Made by a program: the position numbers and the translations under genes. 64,000 nt of DNA, from contig JAEOAD010001365.1 of assembly GCA_036365145.1 (NCBI GenBank), positions 2,192,501 through 2,256,500 of the forward strand, read 5' to 3'. This document shows, one piece after another, positions 53,421-64,000 of the stretch. The stretch is from Orientallactaga sibirica (lineage: Eukaryota; Chordata; Mammalia; Rodentia; Dipodidae). The notes beneath the pieces were generated by a model. That model was not told the DNA's origin, searched no databases, and was given only the letters and a program-made list of their open reading frames with translations. Each line of letters starts with the position of its first letter. Position 1 is the stretch's first letter.

Positions 53421-53572
53421 GCTACGCGCGGAGCGACGCGGCCGACAAGCCGTCCGCGGCGGCGGGAGTCCCGGCGCGGAGGAGCCAGCCCTCGCCGCCC
53501 CCCGCCCCGCCGCTCTGCCTCCGGCGGCGGACACGACTCGCGGCGGCGCCCGAGGACGCGGTGCAGAACCGG
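53405..53572 (+). CDS. WDR62: WDR62 coding exon 1
   Basis: 56 codons, proline/arginine-rich N-terminus, ends in phase 0 (AEDAVQNR-type end, here PEDAVQNR) at GTGAGG. Confidence 0.95.
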
Positions 53573-56338
53573 GTGAGGCCGCTCGCTCTGTCCACCCCGG
53601 GGCCGGCTTCCGGAGCCGCCGCCTCGGGTTACTTCCGGCCCGGCGTGCCTGGGGTCCCTCCCACCACCCCTGGCCCCTCCTCTGCGCTGGAGTCAGCGCC
53701 TCCCTCTTTCCTCGGGGTACCTACGCCCGTCTGTCGTTTCCCCAGCTCGGTCGCGTTTGGCTGACCTCACCCGGCCTCCCCGCGTCCCCTGCCCCACCGG
53801 GCCCGCCCCGCCTTCTCTTCTACTCCAGCTTTCTGCAAGGGGTGGGGATGGGAGTCGTTTTTTTTTTTCTTTTTTTTTTTTCGTGTTTTTTCAAGGTCCC
53901 TACCTGGAAGTCACTATGTAGTCTTAGGCTGGCCCTGAACTCACAGCGATCCTCCTACCTCTGCCTCCCGATGCTGGGATTAAAGGCGTGCGCCACCACG
54001 CCCGGCTTTAGTTTTTTCTTCTTTTAATTTAAATATTTTAACTTATTTAAAAGCAGAGGGTGAGCTTCAGACACCTGTGGCACTTTGCATCTGGTTTTAC
54101 GTGGGTACTGGGGAATTGAATCCGGACCGCCAGGCTTGGCAAGCAAGCGCCTTGAACTGCTGACCTATCTCCCCAGCCCGGGAAGTAACTATTTGTAAAA
54201 TCTCCATAGCGCTTCTAGGAAGGAGGGTGTACAGAATTCTGAGACTTAAGAAAGTGACCTTATATGTAGCAGGACTTCTGTTTGTGCCAAGGCAATTAAA
54301 AAAGTCCTTTTCTCATCCCTAAGCACAGTCTTTATAAAATGGAGGTGACAACCCTGTCATGGGGTGAAGGGAGGTGAAGTTGTGACTTCTTTCTTGGCAC
54401 ACAGTCGAAGAGTGAATATGTGGTCTTGCCTGGTGGATCTTGTTTCTGTGGGGTGGGTTTTTGATGCCTGAAACCGGATGGTCCCCTCCTGGCTGAAGGA
54501 TTCTAGGCACGAGGTCTGTCCCCAGATGTCTCTCAAGATTGAGTCATCCTGGCTTGTTTTTGTTTTCCTGAAGCTCTCCATTCTTTTGTGCCTCTGAGAG
54601 TTTGTGTTCCATGAGGCCCCTGCCTGGGAGTTTTGCTGTAGTCTAGCTGACTGGCTCCTTCCTGTCCTTCAAGTCTCAGCCTGAATATTCCTGCCCAGGG
54701 AGGTGTTCTTGACTATTACTTTAACAAATTTTATTTATCCGTTTTTATCCATTTTGAGAGAGAGAGAGGGAGGGAGGCAGATAGAGAGAATAGGCGTGTC
54801 AGGGCATCCAGCCACTGTAAACAAACTGCAGATGCATATGCCTCCTTGTGCATCTTGCTTACGTGGGTACTGGGGAATCGAACCTGGGTCCTTAGGCTTC
54901 ACAAGGAAACACTTTAACTGCTAAGCCATCCCTCCAGCCCGACTCTTAGTTTAAAACAGATGCCTACTTTAATCTCTAACCCAGAGCCCTATACTTCATA
55001 TGTTCTTCCTTTATATGTGTGCTTTCACTTACACTGTGTGCACTTAGACATAGCAGTAGGAAACACATGAGGATACAGTGAGGTGGTCCAAAGCACAACC
55101 TCAGGACTTCGACTGCTTGAGCTTGCACATTGATTCTGTTCTTTCTAGCAATTTAGGAACTTTTCTCTGTCACAGTCTCTCCTCTGTAAAATATGAATAA
55201 TGATGTAGAGATTCCTCATATAGCTGAGTATAGTGGCACACACTTTAATCCCAGCACTCAAGAGGCTGAGGTAGGAGAATCACCATGAATTCAAGGCCAG
55301 CCCAGGGCTACAAAGGAAGTTCCAGGTCAGCCTGGGCTAGACTTGAGACCCTGTCTAAAAAATAATAATAAAATAAAATGGAAAAAAAGAAAAGAAAAGA
55401 AGCCTGGTATGGTGACAACACACACCTTTAATCTCAGCTCTCAGGAGGCAGAGGTAGGAGTATTGCTGTGAGTTTGAGGCCAGCCTGGGACTACAGAGTA
55501 AGTTCCAAGTCAGCCTGGGCTAGAGTGAGACCCTATCTAGAAAAAAAAAAAAAAAAATCCTCATAGCATATATTTTTATTTTATTTTATTTTATTATTTT
55601 TTTGAGAGAGCAAGAATTAGCACCTAGGGCCTCAGCCACTGCAGTAGAACTCCAGACACTTGTGCCACCTAGTGGACCTGTGTGACCTTGTGCTTGCCTC
55701 ACCTTTGTGCATCTGGCTTATGTGGGATCTGGAGAGAGATTGAACATGGGCCCTTAGGCTTCACAGGCACTAAGCCATCTCTCCAGCCCCTATTTTTAAT
55801 TTTTATATATTTATTTGCAAGCAGAGAGAAGAGAGCATGCCGTGGCCTCCAGCCACTGCAAAGAGACTCCAGATGCATGTGGCTTTATGTAGGTACTGAG
55901 GAATTGAACTTGGGTCATTAGGCCTTTCAGGCAAGCACCTTAACTGCTGAGCCATTTCTCCAGCCCTTTATTTATTTATTTTTAGTTTATTTATTTGCAA
56001 GGAGTGAGAAAGGGAATGGGTGTGCCAGGGCCTGTAACCACTGCAAATAAACTCCAGATGAATATGTCCCTTTGTGCATCTGGCTTTATGTGAGTACTAG
56101 AGAATTGAACTCCAGTCGTTAGGCATTGCAGACACGTACCCGCTAATCTATCTCCAGCCCTATTTTTTTTTAAATTAATTATTATTGTTTTGTTTTGTTT
56201 TGTTTTTCCAGGTAGGGTCTCACTCTAACCCAGGGTGACCTGGAATTCACTATGTAGTCTCAGGTGGCCTTGAACTCACAGCAATCCTCTTCCTCTGCCT
56301 CCCAAGTGCTGGGATTAAAGGTGTGTACCACCATGCCC

Positions 56339-56383
<45 letters not shown>

Positions 56384-59300
56384 AGATAGTGTTTCATATA
56401 ACCCACTGTATTAGGGTTCTCTAGAGGAACAGAATGGATAGAAAGAATTTTATTAAGAGGGAATTTATTGAATTAGCTTACAACAGTCCAGCAATAGCAA
56501 GTTGCAGGCCTGAGAGTCAAGGAACCTGGTAGCTGCTCAGTCCATGAAGCTGGAGGCCTCAGCAGTCCTGATCCGGCACTGAAGGCCTGGATCCGGCACT
56601 GAAGGCGTCCTGGAAAGACACTGCTCTTCAGTCCACACTGGAAAGCAGCAAGCACCAAGTAGAGAGCAGCGAACAGCACCACCAGCCAGGTGGGAGGAAA
56701 GGATGCCTTTCTTCCCAGAGCTTCTTTTTATAAACTAGCCCCAGAGGGTGTGCCCACTTTCGGGGAAGGGCTCACCCTGGGTAAAGGATTCTTTAGTTAA
56801 TCCTTCCTGGAGGCAACCTCAGAGACACACTTATGAGGAATGTCTGTGGATTCCTAAAGAAATCAAGTTGACACGGACTTAACCATCACACCCACAAAGA
56901 ATTCACCATCCTCCTTTTCCATCCTCTCCACTGCTGTGATAAGTGTGTACTGTCACATCTGTAAGTATTGTATGAGGTCACATTTCCTAAGCATTCAGAA
57001 CAACATCTGGCTCATTGCAAGTACAAGTACTCTGTTAGTGTTTTTAGTGGGTTTTTTTTTTTTTTTTTTTTTTTGTTTTTCTAGGTAGGGTCTCACTCTG
57101 GCTCAGGCTGACCTGGAATTCACTATGTAGTCTCAGGGTAGCCTTGAACTCTTGGCAATCCTCCTACTTCTGCCTCCCGAGTGCTGGGATTAAAGGCGTG
57201 CACCACCACGCCTGGCTTTTAGTGGGTTTTTTAAAAATATATATTTATTGGGGCTGGAGGGATGGCTTAGCGGTTAAGGAGCTTGCCTGCTAAGCCAAAG
57301 GACACAGGTTTGATTTCAAGGACCCACATAAGCCAGGTGCACAAGGTGGTGCATGTGTCTGGAGTTTGTTTGCAGTGGCTGGAGGCCCTGGTGCGCCCAT
57401 TCTCTCTCTCTCTCTCTCTCTCTGCCTATTTCTCTTTGTCAAATAAATAAAAATAAGAAATATATTTATTTATTTGAGAGAGAATGGGCGCACCAGGGAC
57501 TCTAGTCACTGCAAACAAACTCCAGACTCATATACCACCTTGTGCTTCCAGCTTTTATTTTTGTCTGGGTAGTGGGGAATCGAACCTGGGTCCTTTGGCT
57601 TTGTCAGTAAGCACCTGAATAAGCCATCTCTACAGCCCTCTTAGTGTTTTTATCTTATTTATTGACAATTTTAAGATAAACTGTGTGGTGTATATGCCAT
57701 GCTGTGTGTGGGTAAGAAGACAACCACAGTATGTCTCCTCTCCTTCCACTTTCTCTTAGACAAGGGCTGTCTTGTTTCTGTGAAAATAGGTGTTTATTTG
57801 AGAGAGAATGGGCATGTCAGGGCCTCTTGGAGCTGCAGACAGACTCCAGCTACATGCACCACTTTGTGCATCTGGCTTTACATGGGTACTGGGGAAGTGA
57901 ACCCCGGCTGCCAGGCTTTGTAAGCAAGCACCTTTAACTGCTGAGCCCTTTCCCCAGCCTTCTCGTTGCTTTGCTTCTGCATGTACCAGACTAGTCTAGC
58001 CGTAAACTTCCCAATTCTGCCTCCACCCACTGTTGCCATGACACAGATTATTGTGCCACTTTGTGTCCACTTTACATATGTGCTGGGGAGGATTGAACTC
58101 AGGTCCACAAGCTTCCAAACAAGCACCTTCAGCCACTGAGCCATCTCCCTAGCCCCCTATGTGTATGTATACAATGCATTTTGATCATAATCACCTTCTA
58201 TTACCTTATCCTTTCCCCCTTCCCCTCCCACTGAACCTCTTCCCAGCTGGTCTCTGTTACTTTGAAGTCTTTTGGGGGTTTGTTCGTGATCCATTGAGCT
58301 TAATTAGGGTGCTACATGAACATGGGTGGGGGTTATTTACCAGATCACATGCAACTTTCCAGTGGCCATATCACTGCAGAAAATGTCTCCCCTCCCCCAA
58401 CAACTGTATATCCATACTCCTCGGAGACATGAGATGGGGTTCTTATGCCCCCTCCACCCCCCATGATGGGATGTTGAGGGCCCTGTATCTTGGGTGATAT
58501 TATTTTTCTCACTTGGCATCACAACCCAGAGACCATCTGGCTTGTCTAAAAGTGCCCAGTTACAGTAAAGCCAAGTAAATCTGGTCATCACATAAAAAGA
58601 CATAAATGCCATTGCTTGGTTGTCTGCATTAGAATCTTGGCATTGGGGCTGGAGAGATGGCTTAGTGGTTAAGGCTTTTGCCTGCAAAGCCTAAGGACTC
58701 CGGTTCGATTCTCCAGGTCCCATGTAAACCAGATGCACATGGTGGCGCAAGCATGTGGAGTTTGTTTGCAGTGGCTAGAGGCCCCGATGTGCCCATTTGT
58801 TCTCACTTTATCTCTCACTCTCTATCTCAAATAAATAGAAATAAATGTAGAATCTTGGCATTGTCCCTTAGTGGATGAGTAACCCCACAGGGCCTGTTTC
58901 CCAATCTGGAATATGAGGACGGTGGTGGTGGCTGTATCATGAGGTTATTGTGTCAAGTAAGGGCTCCTGATGAATGAAGAGTAAACAATAGCTATTTCTA
59001 TGTTTGCTTTTCAGTTCTGGTGCCAGTGACTTGAAGATTGAACTCATGTCCTTATATTTGTGCAATAAGTGCTTTTAACCATTAAGCCCTTCCCCACTCC
59101 AGCCTCCTGTTAATCCATACTTTTTATATATTGTTTGATCAATGATGATGGGGTTCTGGTGCATTTAACTTGACTTTGAGAGTCAAAAAATATATTTTTT
59201 GCTATTCTGGGGCTCAAGCCCAGGGCTTACCATGTGGGCTCACACTACCGATAAGCTATATCTGCAGCCCTTTAACCTTTTAAAAATATTTATTTGAGAG

Positions 59301-62300
59301 CTGGGCATGGTGGCTCACGCCTTTGATCCCAGCACTCGGGAGGCAGAGGTAGGAGGATCACTGTGAGTTTGAGGCCAGCCTGAGAATACATAGTGAATTC
59401 CAGGTCAGCCTGGGCTAGAGTGAGACCCTACCTCTAAAAATAAAAAAAATTAAAAAGAATTATTTGAGAGCCAGAGTGTATGAGTATGGGAAGACCAGGG
59501 TCTCTTGCCACTGCAAACAAACTGTAGATACATGTGCCACTTTGCATCTGGCTTGGGGATACTGGGGAACCCTAGACTGGCTGACTGCATCCAAGTACCT
59601 TGAACCTCTCACTGAGCCATCTTCCTAGCTGTCCTTTAACTTTTTGTTGTTGTTGTTATTGGTGTTGGTTTTTCAAGGTAGGCTCTCTGTCTAACCCTGC
59701 TGACCTGGAGTTCACTATGTAGTCTCAGGGTGGCCTCAGACTCAGCGATCCTCCTACCTCTGCCTCCTGACTGCTGGGATTAAAGGCATGCGCCACCACA
59801 CCCAGCTTCCTTTAACTTTTTGTTTTTTGAGGCAAGCCTAATAGACTGGCCATTTATTTATTTATTTATTTATTTAATAGAGAGATGGGGTGGGGAGAAA
59901 GAGAGAGAATGGGCATGCCAGGGCCTCCAGCCACTGCAAACTCCAGACATGTGCACCTCCTTGTGCATCTGGCTAATGGGTCCTGGGGAATCGAACCTGG
60001 GTCCTTCGGCTTTGCAGGCAAAAATGCCTTAACTGCTAAGCCATCCCTCCAGCCCCCTTTTTTCAATGGAAGAGAGAGAATTGGTGCTCCTGGGCCTCCA
60101 TCCATTATAACCGAACTCCAGACGTGTGCACCACCTCACCTTGTGTGTTTGGCTTACGTGGTATCTGGGGAGTCAAACATAGGACCTTAGATTTCACAGG
60201 CAAGCATCTTAACTACTGTGTCATCTCTCCAGTCCACATTTAACATTTAAATTTTTTTAAAAATTTTATTTATTAGAGAGAGAAAGAGAATGGACACGCC
60301 AGGGCCTCTAGCCACTGCAGACAAACTCCATATGCATGTGCCCCCTTGTGCATCTGGCTTACATGGGTCTTGGGGAATCAAACTGGGGTCCTTAGGCTTT
60401 GTAGGCAAATGCCTTAACTGCTAAGCCATTTCCCCAGCCTCACCTTTAATATTTTTAATATCTCTTTTGTTTCTTTACTTACTGGAACCTCTGCACTTAA
60501 TTTAGTGAGGGAAAAGTATCTGTTTTCGTTCACTTCTCTGTCTGCCATGCATGGCATACTTGAGTTTGAATGCCAGCATTGCCACTCCCCAGGTGCAAAT
60601 GCCTTTTGTCCAGGCCAGTGGTGAGGACACAAGTCTTTCATTTGTACAAGGTTGTGAGGATGCAAGTCTCATCTGTATAAGGACTCAGAAACTTACTCTT
60701 TTTTTAAAAAAAAAAATTATTTATTTATTTATTTGAGAGAGAGAGAGAATGGGTACACCAGGGCCTCCAGCTGCTGCAAACAAATTCCAGATGCATGCGC
60801 CACCTTGTACATCTGGCTTACATGGGTCCTGGGCAATTGAACCTGGGTCCTTAATCTTTGCAGGCAAGTGCCTTAACCACTAAGCCATCTCTCCAGCCTT
60901 CAGAAACTTACTCAAAGGTTACCTCTCTCTGACATTCCCCTCCTTGGCATTCCAGGTTTCCTATCTGTTAGCATTGTTCCTTTGACAGCATTCCTATAAG
61001 ACCCGGAACTGCCTGTTTCTCAGAGGACAAGTGCTCACTGCAGTGGGCAGCGTGGTGCAGAAGCTCAGGGTCCTGCACCCATGCTGAGGCTACTGTGCCA
61101 CGGAAGGCCTGCCAGCGCAGGTTCTTCTGACAACCTTCTCTTTGCAGGTGACACTTGAGAAGGTGCTTGGTATCACAGCCCAGAATAGCAGTGGACTAAC
61201 CTGTGACTCTGGCACAGGCCACGTGGCCTACCTGGCCGGGTAAGCACAGGAGTGAGCCTCTGTATCTGATCACTGGCAGGGAATTAGAAGGAAGTCAAGT
61301 CGTTGGTGAATTGCTGTGAACCTTGCTTTCCCTCTGTACAGTGTGGATAGTGCTGTATGTCTGAGGGGTGTGGAGAGGAGTGCACAGCTCATCTGTGTCC
61401 AGAACAGACCCTGGCAAGTAGTGGCTGCTTTGAAAGCCTTAAGCATGCCTCCAAGTGGGTATGTTAGCAATTCTGGGACACGGATGGATAAAACCCAAAC
61501 TGTGTTCAAGTGATCTTGATTTGTGTACCGCCATGCCTTGTGTGCCTTCCTCAGAGCACTGCTTCTGCACTGTGAAATAGGCCGCTTGGGCAGTTGAAAG
61601 GTCTGAAGTAGATCTGGTGTAGTCCAGTAGGCAGTGAAGGGGCCACCCCAGCAAGGCAACACAGACCTACAGCAATGCCTACCATAGTAATGAACAGTAT
61701 CTGTTAAGGAGCCTTTGAGAAGCAGTCCAGGATATAGTACAAGGTGGGCTCTTAAGTCTAACAGGGAAGGACTTATATTCCCACTCTGTTCCTGAACTGT
61801 TGGGTGACCTGTGCAAAGGACTCCCCTTCTCTGGGCTTCAGGCCTCCATAAAACAGGCTTAAACAGTTCTGAGCTCACCTGGCAGTTATGAGGATTTAAG
61901 GTCTTTATTAACCTAGGGCCCAACAGAATATCATGGGGTCTGATAAGAATAAATTATTAGGACTTACCAGGCGTGGTGGCGCACACCTTTAACCCCAGCA
62001 CTCAGGAGTCAGAGGAGGAGGATCACAGTGAGTTTGAGGCCACCCTGAGACTATGTAGTGAATTCCAAGTCAGCCTGGGCTAGAATGAAACCCTACCTCG
62101 AAAAGAAAAGTTTTATTATTTTTTGGCAAGCAGAGGGAGAGAGGGGATGAGATTATGAATGGATGCCACTACAAAGGTGCTCCAGGTGCATGTACCACTT
62201 TGTACATCCAGTCCTACATGGGTACTGGGGATTTGAACCCTGGGTGCCAGCTTTGCAAACAAGAGCTTTTAACCACTAAACCATTTCTAAAGCCCCCAAA

Positions 62301-62894
62301 AGGAGTATCTTGTTGCATTCCTATAATTTGAGCACTGAGAAGGCTGAGGCAGGAGGATCTTGAATTCAAGGTCAGCCTAAGCTGTTAGGGATGTGGCTCA
62401 CTCAAGGTGCTTAGTTAACATGCACAAAGCTCTGGGTTCAGTCCCCAGCACCGCATAAAACTGGGTACAAGCTAGGTGTGGTGGCACACGCCTTTCATCC
62501 CAGCAATGGGAGGCAGAGGTAGGAAGATCACTGTGAGTTTGAGGCCACCCTAAGACTACATAGTGAATTCGAGGTCAGTCTGGACTGGAGTGAGACTCTA
62601 CCTCGGGGGAAGAAAAAAAAAAAAAAAACTGGGTACAGTGGTACACACCTATAATCCCAGCACTATGTGAGGTAAAGGCAGAAGGATTAGAAGTTCAAGG
62701 GCATTCTCAACTTCATAGCAAGAACAGCAAGCCTTGCTGATGTGTTTTTTCTTGTGGGAGAGCCTCTTTCATTGTCCCAGTGATTCCTCCATCTAGCCCC
62801 AGTGTGGACACACTCTCCTCTTTCTTCCCAGCTGCGTGGTGGTGATCTTGGACCCCAGGGAGAAGAAGCAGCAGCACATCTTTAATACCAGCAG
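53405..62894 (+). CDS. WDR62: WD repeat-containing protein 62, first three coding exons
   Basis: Spliced CDS in window: 53405-53572, 61148-61239, 62832-62894 (323 nt, 107 residues), continuing beyond 64000. WDR62 is a large spindle-pole and centrosome scaffold that binds JNK pathway kinases; loss causes microcephaly in humans. Visible support: [17 protein letters not shown], then [16 protein letters not shown] and CLRRRTRL, then [19 protein letters not shown], then [19 protein letters not shown], all very close to human, leading into the first WD40 blade. Two adjacent ATGs begin the frame; the second (53408) has A at -3 and G at +4 and may be preferred. Introns 1 (7.6 kb) and 2 (1.6 kb) are full of SINEs; exons are clean. 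Confidence 0.96.
53860..54180 (-). mobile_element. B1 and tRNA-headed SINE in WDR62 intron 1
   Basis: B1 minus at 53860-54006 and SINE minus at 54010-54178, only about 290 bp inside the intron from the exon 1 donor. Bases 54180-54730 look unique. Confidence 0.88.
54735..56345. mobile_element. SINE block in WDR62 intron 1
   Basis: tRNA-headed minus (54740-54940), B1 plus (55225-55365), B1 plus (55403-55545), SINEs minus (55595-55790, 55800-55965, 55975-56160), B1 minus (56205-56345). Bases 54945-55220 look unique. Confidence 0.87.
56407..56890 (-). mobile_element. Solo LTR with 5-bp target duplication
   Basis: 484 bp with TG...CA ends flanked by CCCAC on both sides (56402-56406 and 56891-56895). 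The minus strand reads TGTGATGGTTAAGTCCGTG and carries AATAAA, so that is the likely transcribed sense. It includes a short internal duplication (GGATCCGGCACTGAAGG type, 56570-56606). No coding content. Confidence 0.75.
57060..58155. mobile_element. SINE block in WDR62 intron 1
   Basis: B1 minus (57080-57220), tRNA-headed plus (57248-57460), SINE minus (57470-57640), SINE minus (57790-57960), SINE scrap minus (58035-58155). Confidence 0.85.
58150..58500 (-). mobile_element. L1 3'-end fragment
   Basis: Reverse-complement L1 3' UTR-type sequence (ACAATGCATTTTGATCATAA; GGGTGGGGGTTATTTACCAG). The same family appears on plus at about 6560-6872. Confidence 0.65.
58640..60900. mobile_element. SINE block in WDR62 intron 1
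   Basis: tRNA-headed plus (58645-58845), B1 plus (59297-59440), SINE minus (59458-59632), B1 minus (59670-59808), SINEs minus (59850-60055, 60065-60237, 60262-60440, 60722-60900). Bases 58850-59290 and 60901-61147 carry no recognised feature. Confidence 0.85.
61148..61239 (+). CDS. WDR62: WDR62 coding exon 2
   Basis: [20 protein letters not shown] then [18 protein letters not shown] acceptor, GTAAGC donor, phase 0 to 2. Confidence 0.97.
61240..62831. other. WDR62: WDR62 intron 2
   Basis: Bases 61240-61960 look unique. B1 plus (61968-62105), SINE minus (62112-62295), old B1 scrap (62300-62400), B1 plus (62467-62605), old B1 (62628-62715). The 217-codon minus-strand frame at 61923-61270 has no recognisable domain. 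Confidence 0.7.
62832..62894 (+). CDS. WDR62: WDR62 coding exon 3
   Basis: [20 protein letters not shown] then R split across the junction; CTTCCCAG acceptor, GTGGGC donor, phase 2-2. Confidence 0.97.
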
Positions 62895-64000
62895 GTGGGC
62901 TGTCCGGGGGGGGGGGGAGGGAGGGGGAACACACACAGCCTGGGGGTGTTTGTCGGGGGTGCTAGCCACTGTACTGGCAACAGTGCAACGAACAGAGTGA
63001 AGAGTCTGTGCTCTCTGGAGCTGATAGCCCAGTGTGGGAGGCAGACTAAACCCATCAGCAGATTTAGCTGGTTGTAATCAGTGTGTGGGGGAGATGATGG
63101 GGGGGGGGGGCAGAGAATGGAGAAAGCCAAGTCTCAGGAAGCCTGTCTGAGTTTGAGGCAAAGGAAGTGACGAGGTGACTATGTGAAGTAGCAAGGGCAA
63201 GGCATAGGAGAGCAGATGAAAGCAAAGCAGGCAGAACCCACATAACCCGGGCCTTGGAGAAAGTGGTGGATGTCATCCTGAGTGCAAAGAGAAGCCTTGG
63301 AGGGCCAGAATGATGCTGAATATCTGTGAGATTGTCAAACTCACTTAGAAGCCAAATGGGTGGTACACATGCACTTGGGGGATTGAGGCAGGAGATTGGT
63401 GAGGTCAAAGCAGCCTGGGCTATGTAATGAGACCCTACCTAAACATGCAAAAGCAACACCAACACCCATAAAAACAATATTAAAACACGGAGAGAGAAAA
63501 AAGGCTATGCAGTTGAGCTTGGTTCATCTTGCTTCCGAAAAGCATGTCAAATGTTCTGGTCATTCAGTCCTTATGCAGCTAAGTACAGAAACATGTCAGT
63601 TGTTAGCCGGGTGTGGTGGCGCACACCTTTAATCCCAGCACTCAGGAGGCACAGGTAGGAGGATTGCCGAGAATTCGAGGCCACCCTGAGACTACATAGT
63701 GAATTCTAGGTCAGCCTAAGCTAGAATGAGACCCTACCTCGGAAAACCAAAAAAAGATAAAAGAAACATGTCTGTTGTAGATGGGGTGTATCAAATCAAA
63801 CAGCTTCAGGTTCGCTGAGATGAACTTTCAGACCAGGCAAAGTTATGGAGGAAGAGATATTTATTAAAGCTTACAGATCCAGGGGAATTTCCATAAATGG
63901 CAGAAGAAACTGGCTGCTTTCACAGGACCAAACACAGAGAGCAAAAGCCACAAGTCAAAAGCCACAAAGCACAGCACACTTTAGGAACTCCAGCTAGGCA
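62895..64000. other. WDR62: WDR62 intron 3, start only
   Basis: G-runs at 62907-62926 and 63099-63110, B1 plus at 63603-63760, then from about 63785 a different repeat-like sequence (GAAGAGATATTTATTAAAGC) that runs off the window and may be the start of an LTR. Confidence 0.5.

Noticed and set aside
52725..53534. 269-codon minus-strand open frame in the WDR62 promoter
   Set aside because: GC-rich island with few stops; arginine/proline/alanine-rich translation without domains, and it runs through the promoter and WDR62 exon 1 on the opposite strand.
61270..61923. 217-codon minus-strand frame in WDR62 intron 2
   Set aside because: No recognisable domain or conserved motif; intronic and on the opposite strand to WDR62.

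Overview
The window is rodent nuclear DNA. The genes are split by GT-AG introns, the promoters are CpG-rich, and the introns are saturated with two SINE families: a 7SL-derived B1-type monomer, and a tRNA-headed element with A and B boxes, a pyrimidine-rich 3' part and an AATAAA-containing tail. This SINE pair resembles jerboas (Dipodidae, e.g. Jaculus) as I remember them; that identification is an inference. The gene order SYNE4-ALKBH6-CLIP3-THAP8-WDR62 matches human 19q13.12 and mouse chromosome 7.

Layout. Bases 1-4228 carry SYNE4 (nesprin-4, minus strand, 3' end cut off by the window edge inside the KASH transmembrane segment). Bases 4950-12450 carry ALKBH6 (minus, six coding exons, 238 residues). 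Bases 12700-33700 carry CLIP3/CLIPR-59 (minus, 13 distinct coding exons, 547 residues if each is used once). Bases 33900-36160 are intergenic. Bases 36160-39950, and perhaps on to about 53050, hold THAP8 remnants (minus) with several frameshifts. Bases 52780-53420 are a CpG-rich promoter shared by the THAP8 remnant and WDR62. WDR62 (plus) starts at 53405 and its first three coding exons lie in the window; the rest is beyond the right edge.

Two observations stand out. First, a segment of about 1.86 kb in CLIP3 is tandemly duplicated (21291-23153 and 23154-25013), and each copy holds an identical 237-nt coding exon with intact splice sites. The exon is phase 0 at both ends, so both copies could be spliced in to add 79 residues in frame, or one could be used alone; an assembly artefact is the main alternative. 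Second, THAP8 looks dead here: the zinc-finger exon is 13 nt shorter than human through at least three indels and the last exon carries a further shift. The SINE orientation bias seen across the live genes is absent across the THAP8 interval, which fits loss of constraint.

The genes are unrelated in pathway: a nuclear-envelope linker (SYNE4), a 2-oxoglutarate dioxygenase (ALKBH6), a trans-Golgi/membrane CAP-Gly adaptor (CLIP3), a THAP zinc-finger relic and a spindle-pole scaffold (WDR62). They are packed as in other mammals. Apart from exons and promoters the window is SINEs, L1 and L2 remnants, a few LTRs, microsatellites and one minisatellite. I found no evidence of a wholly new genetic system.
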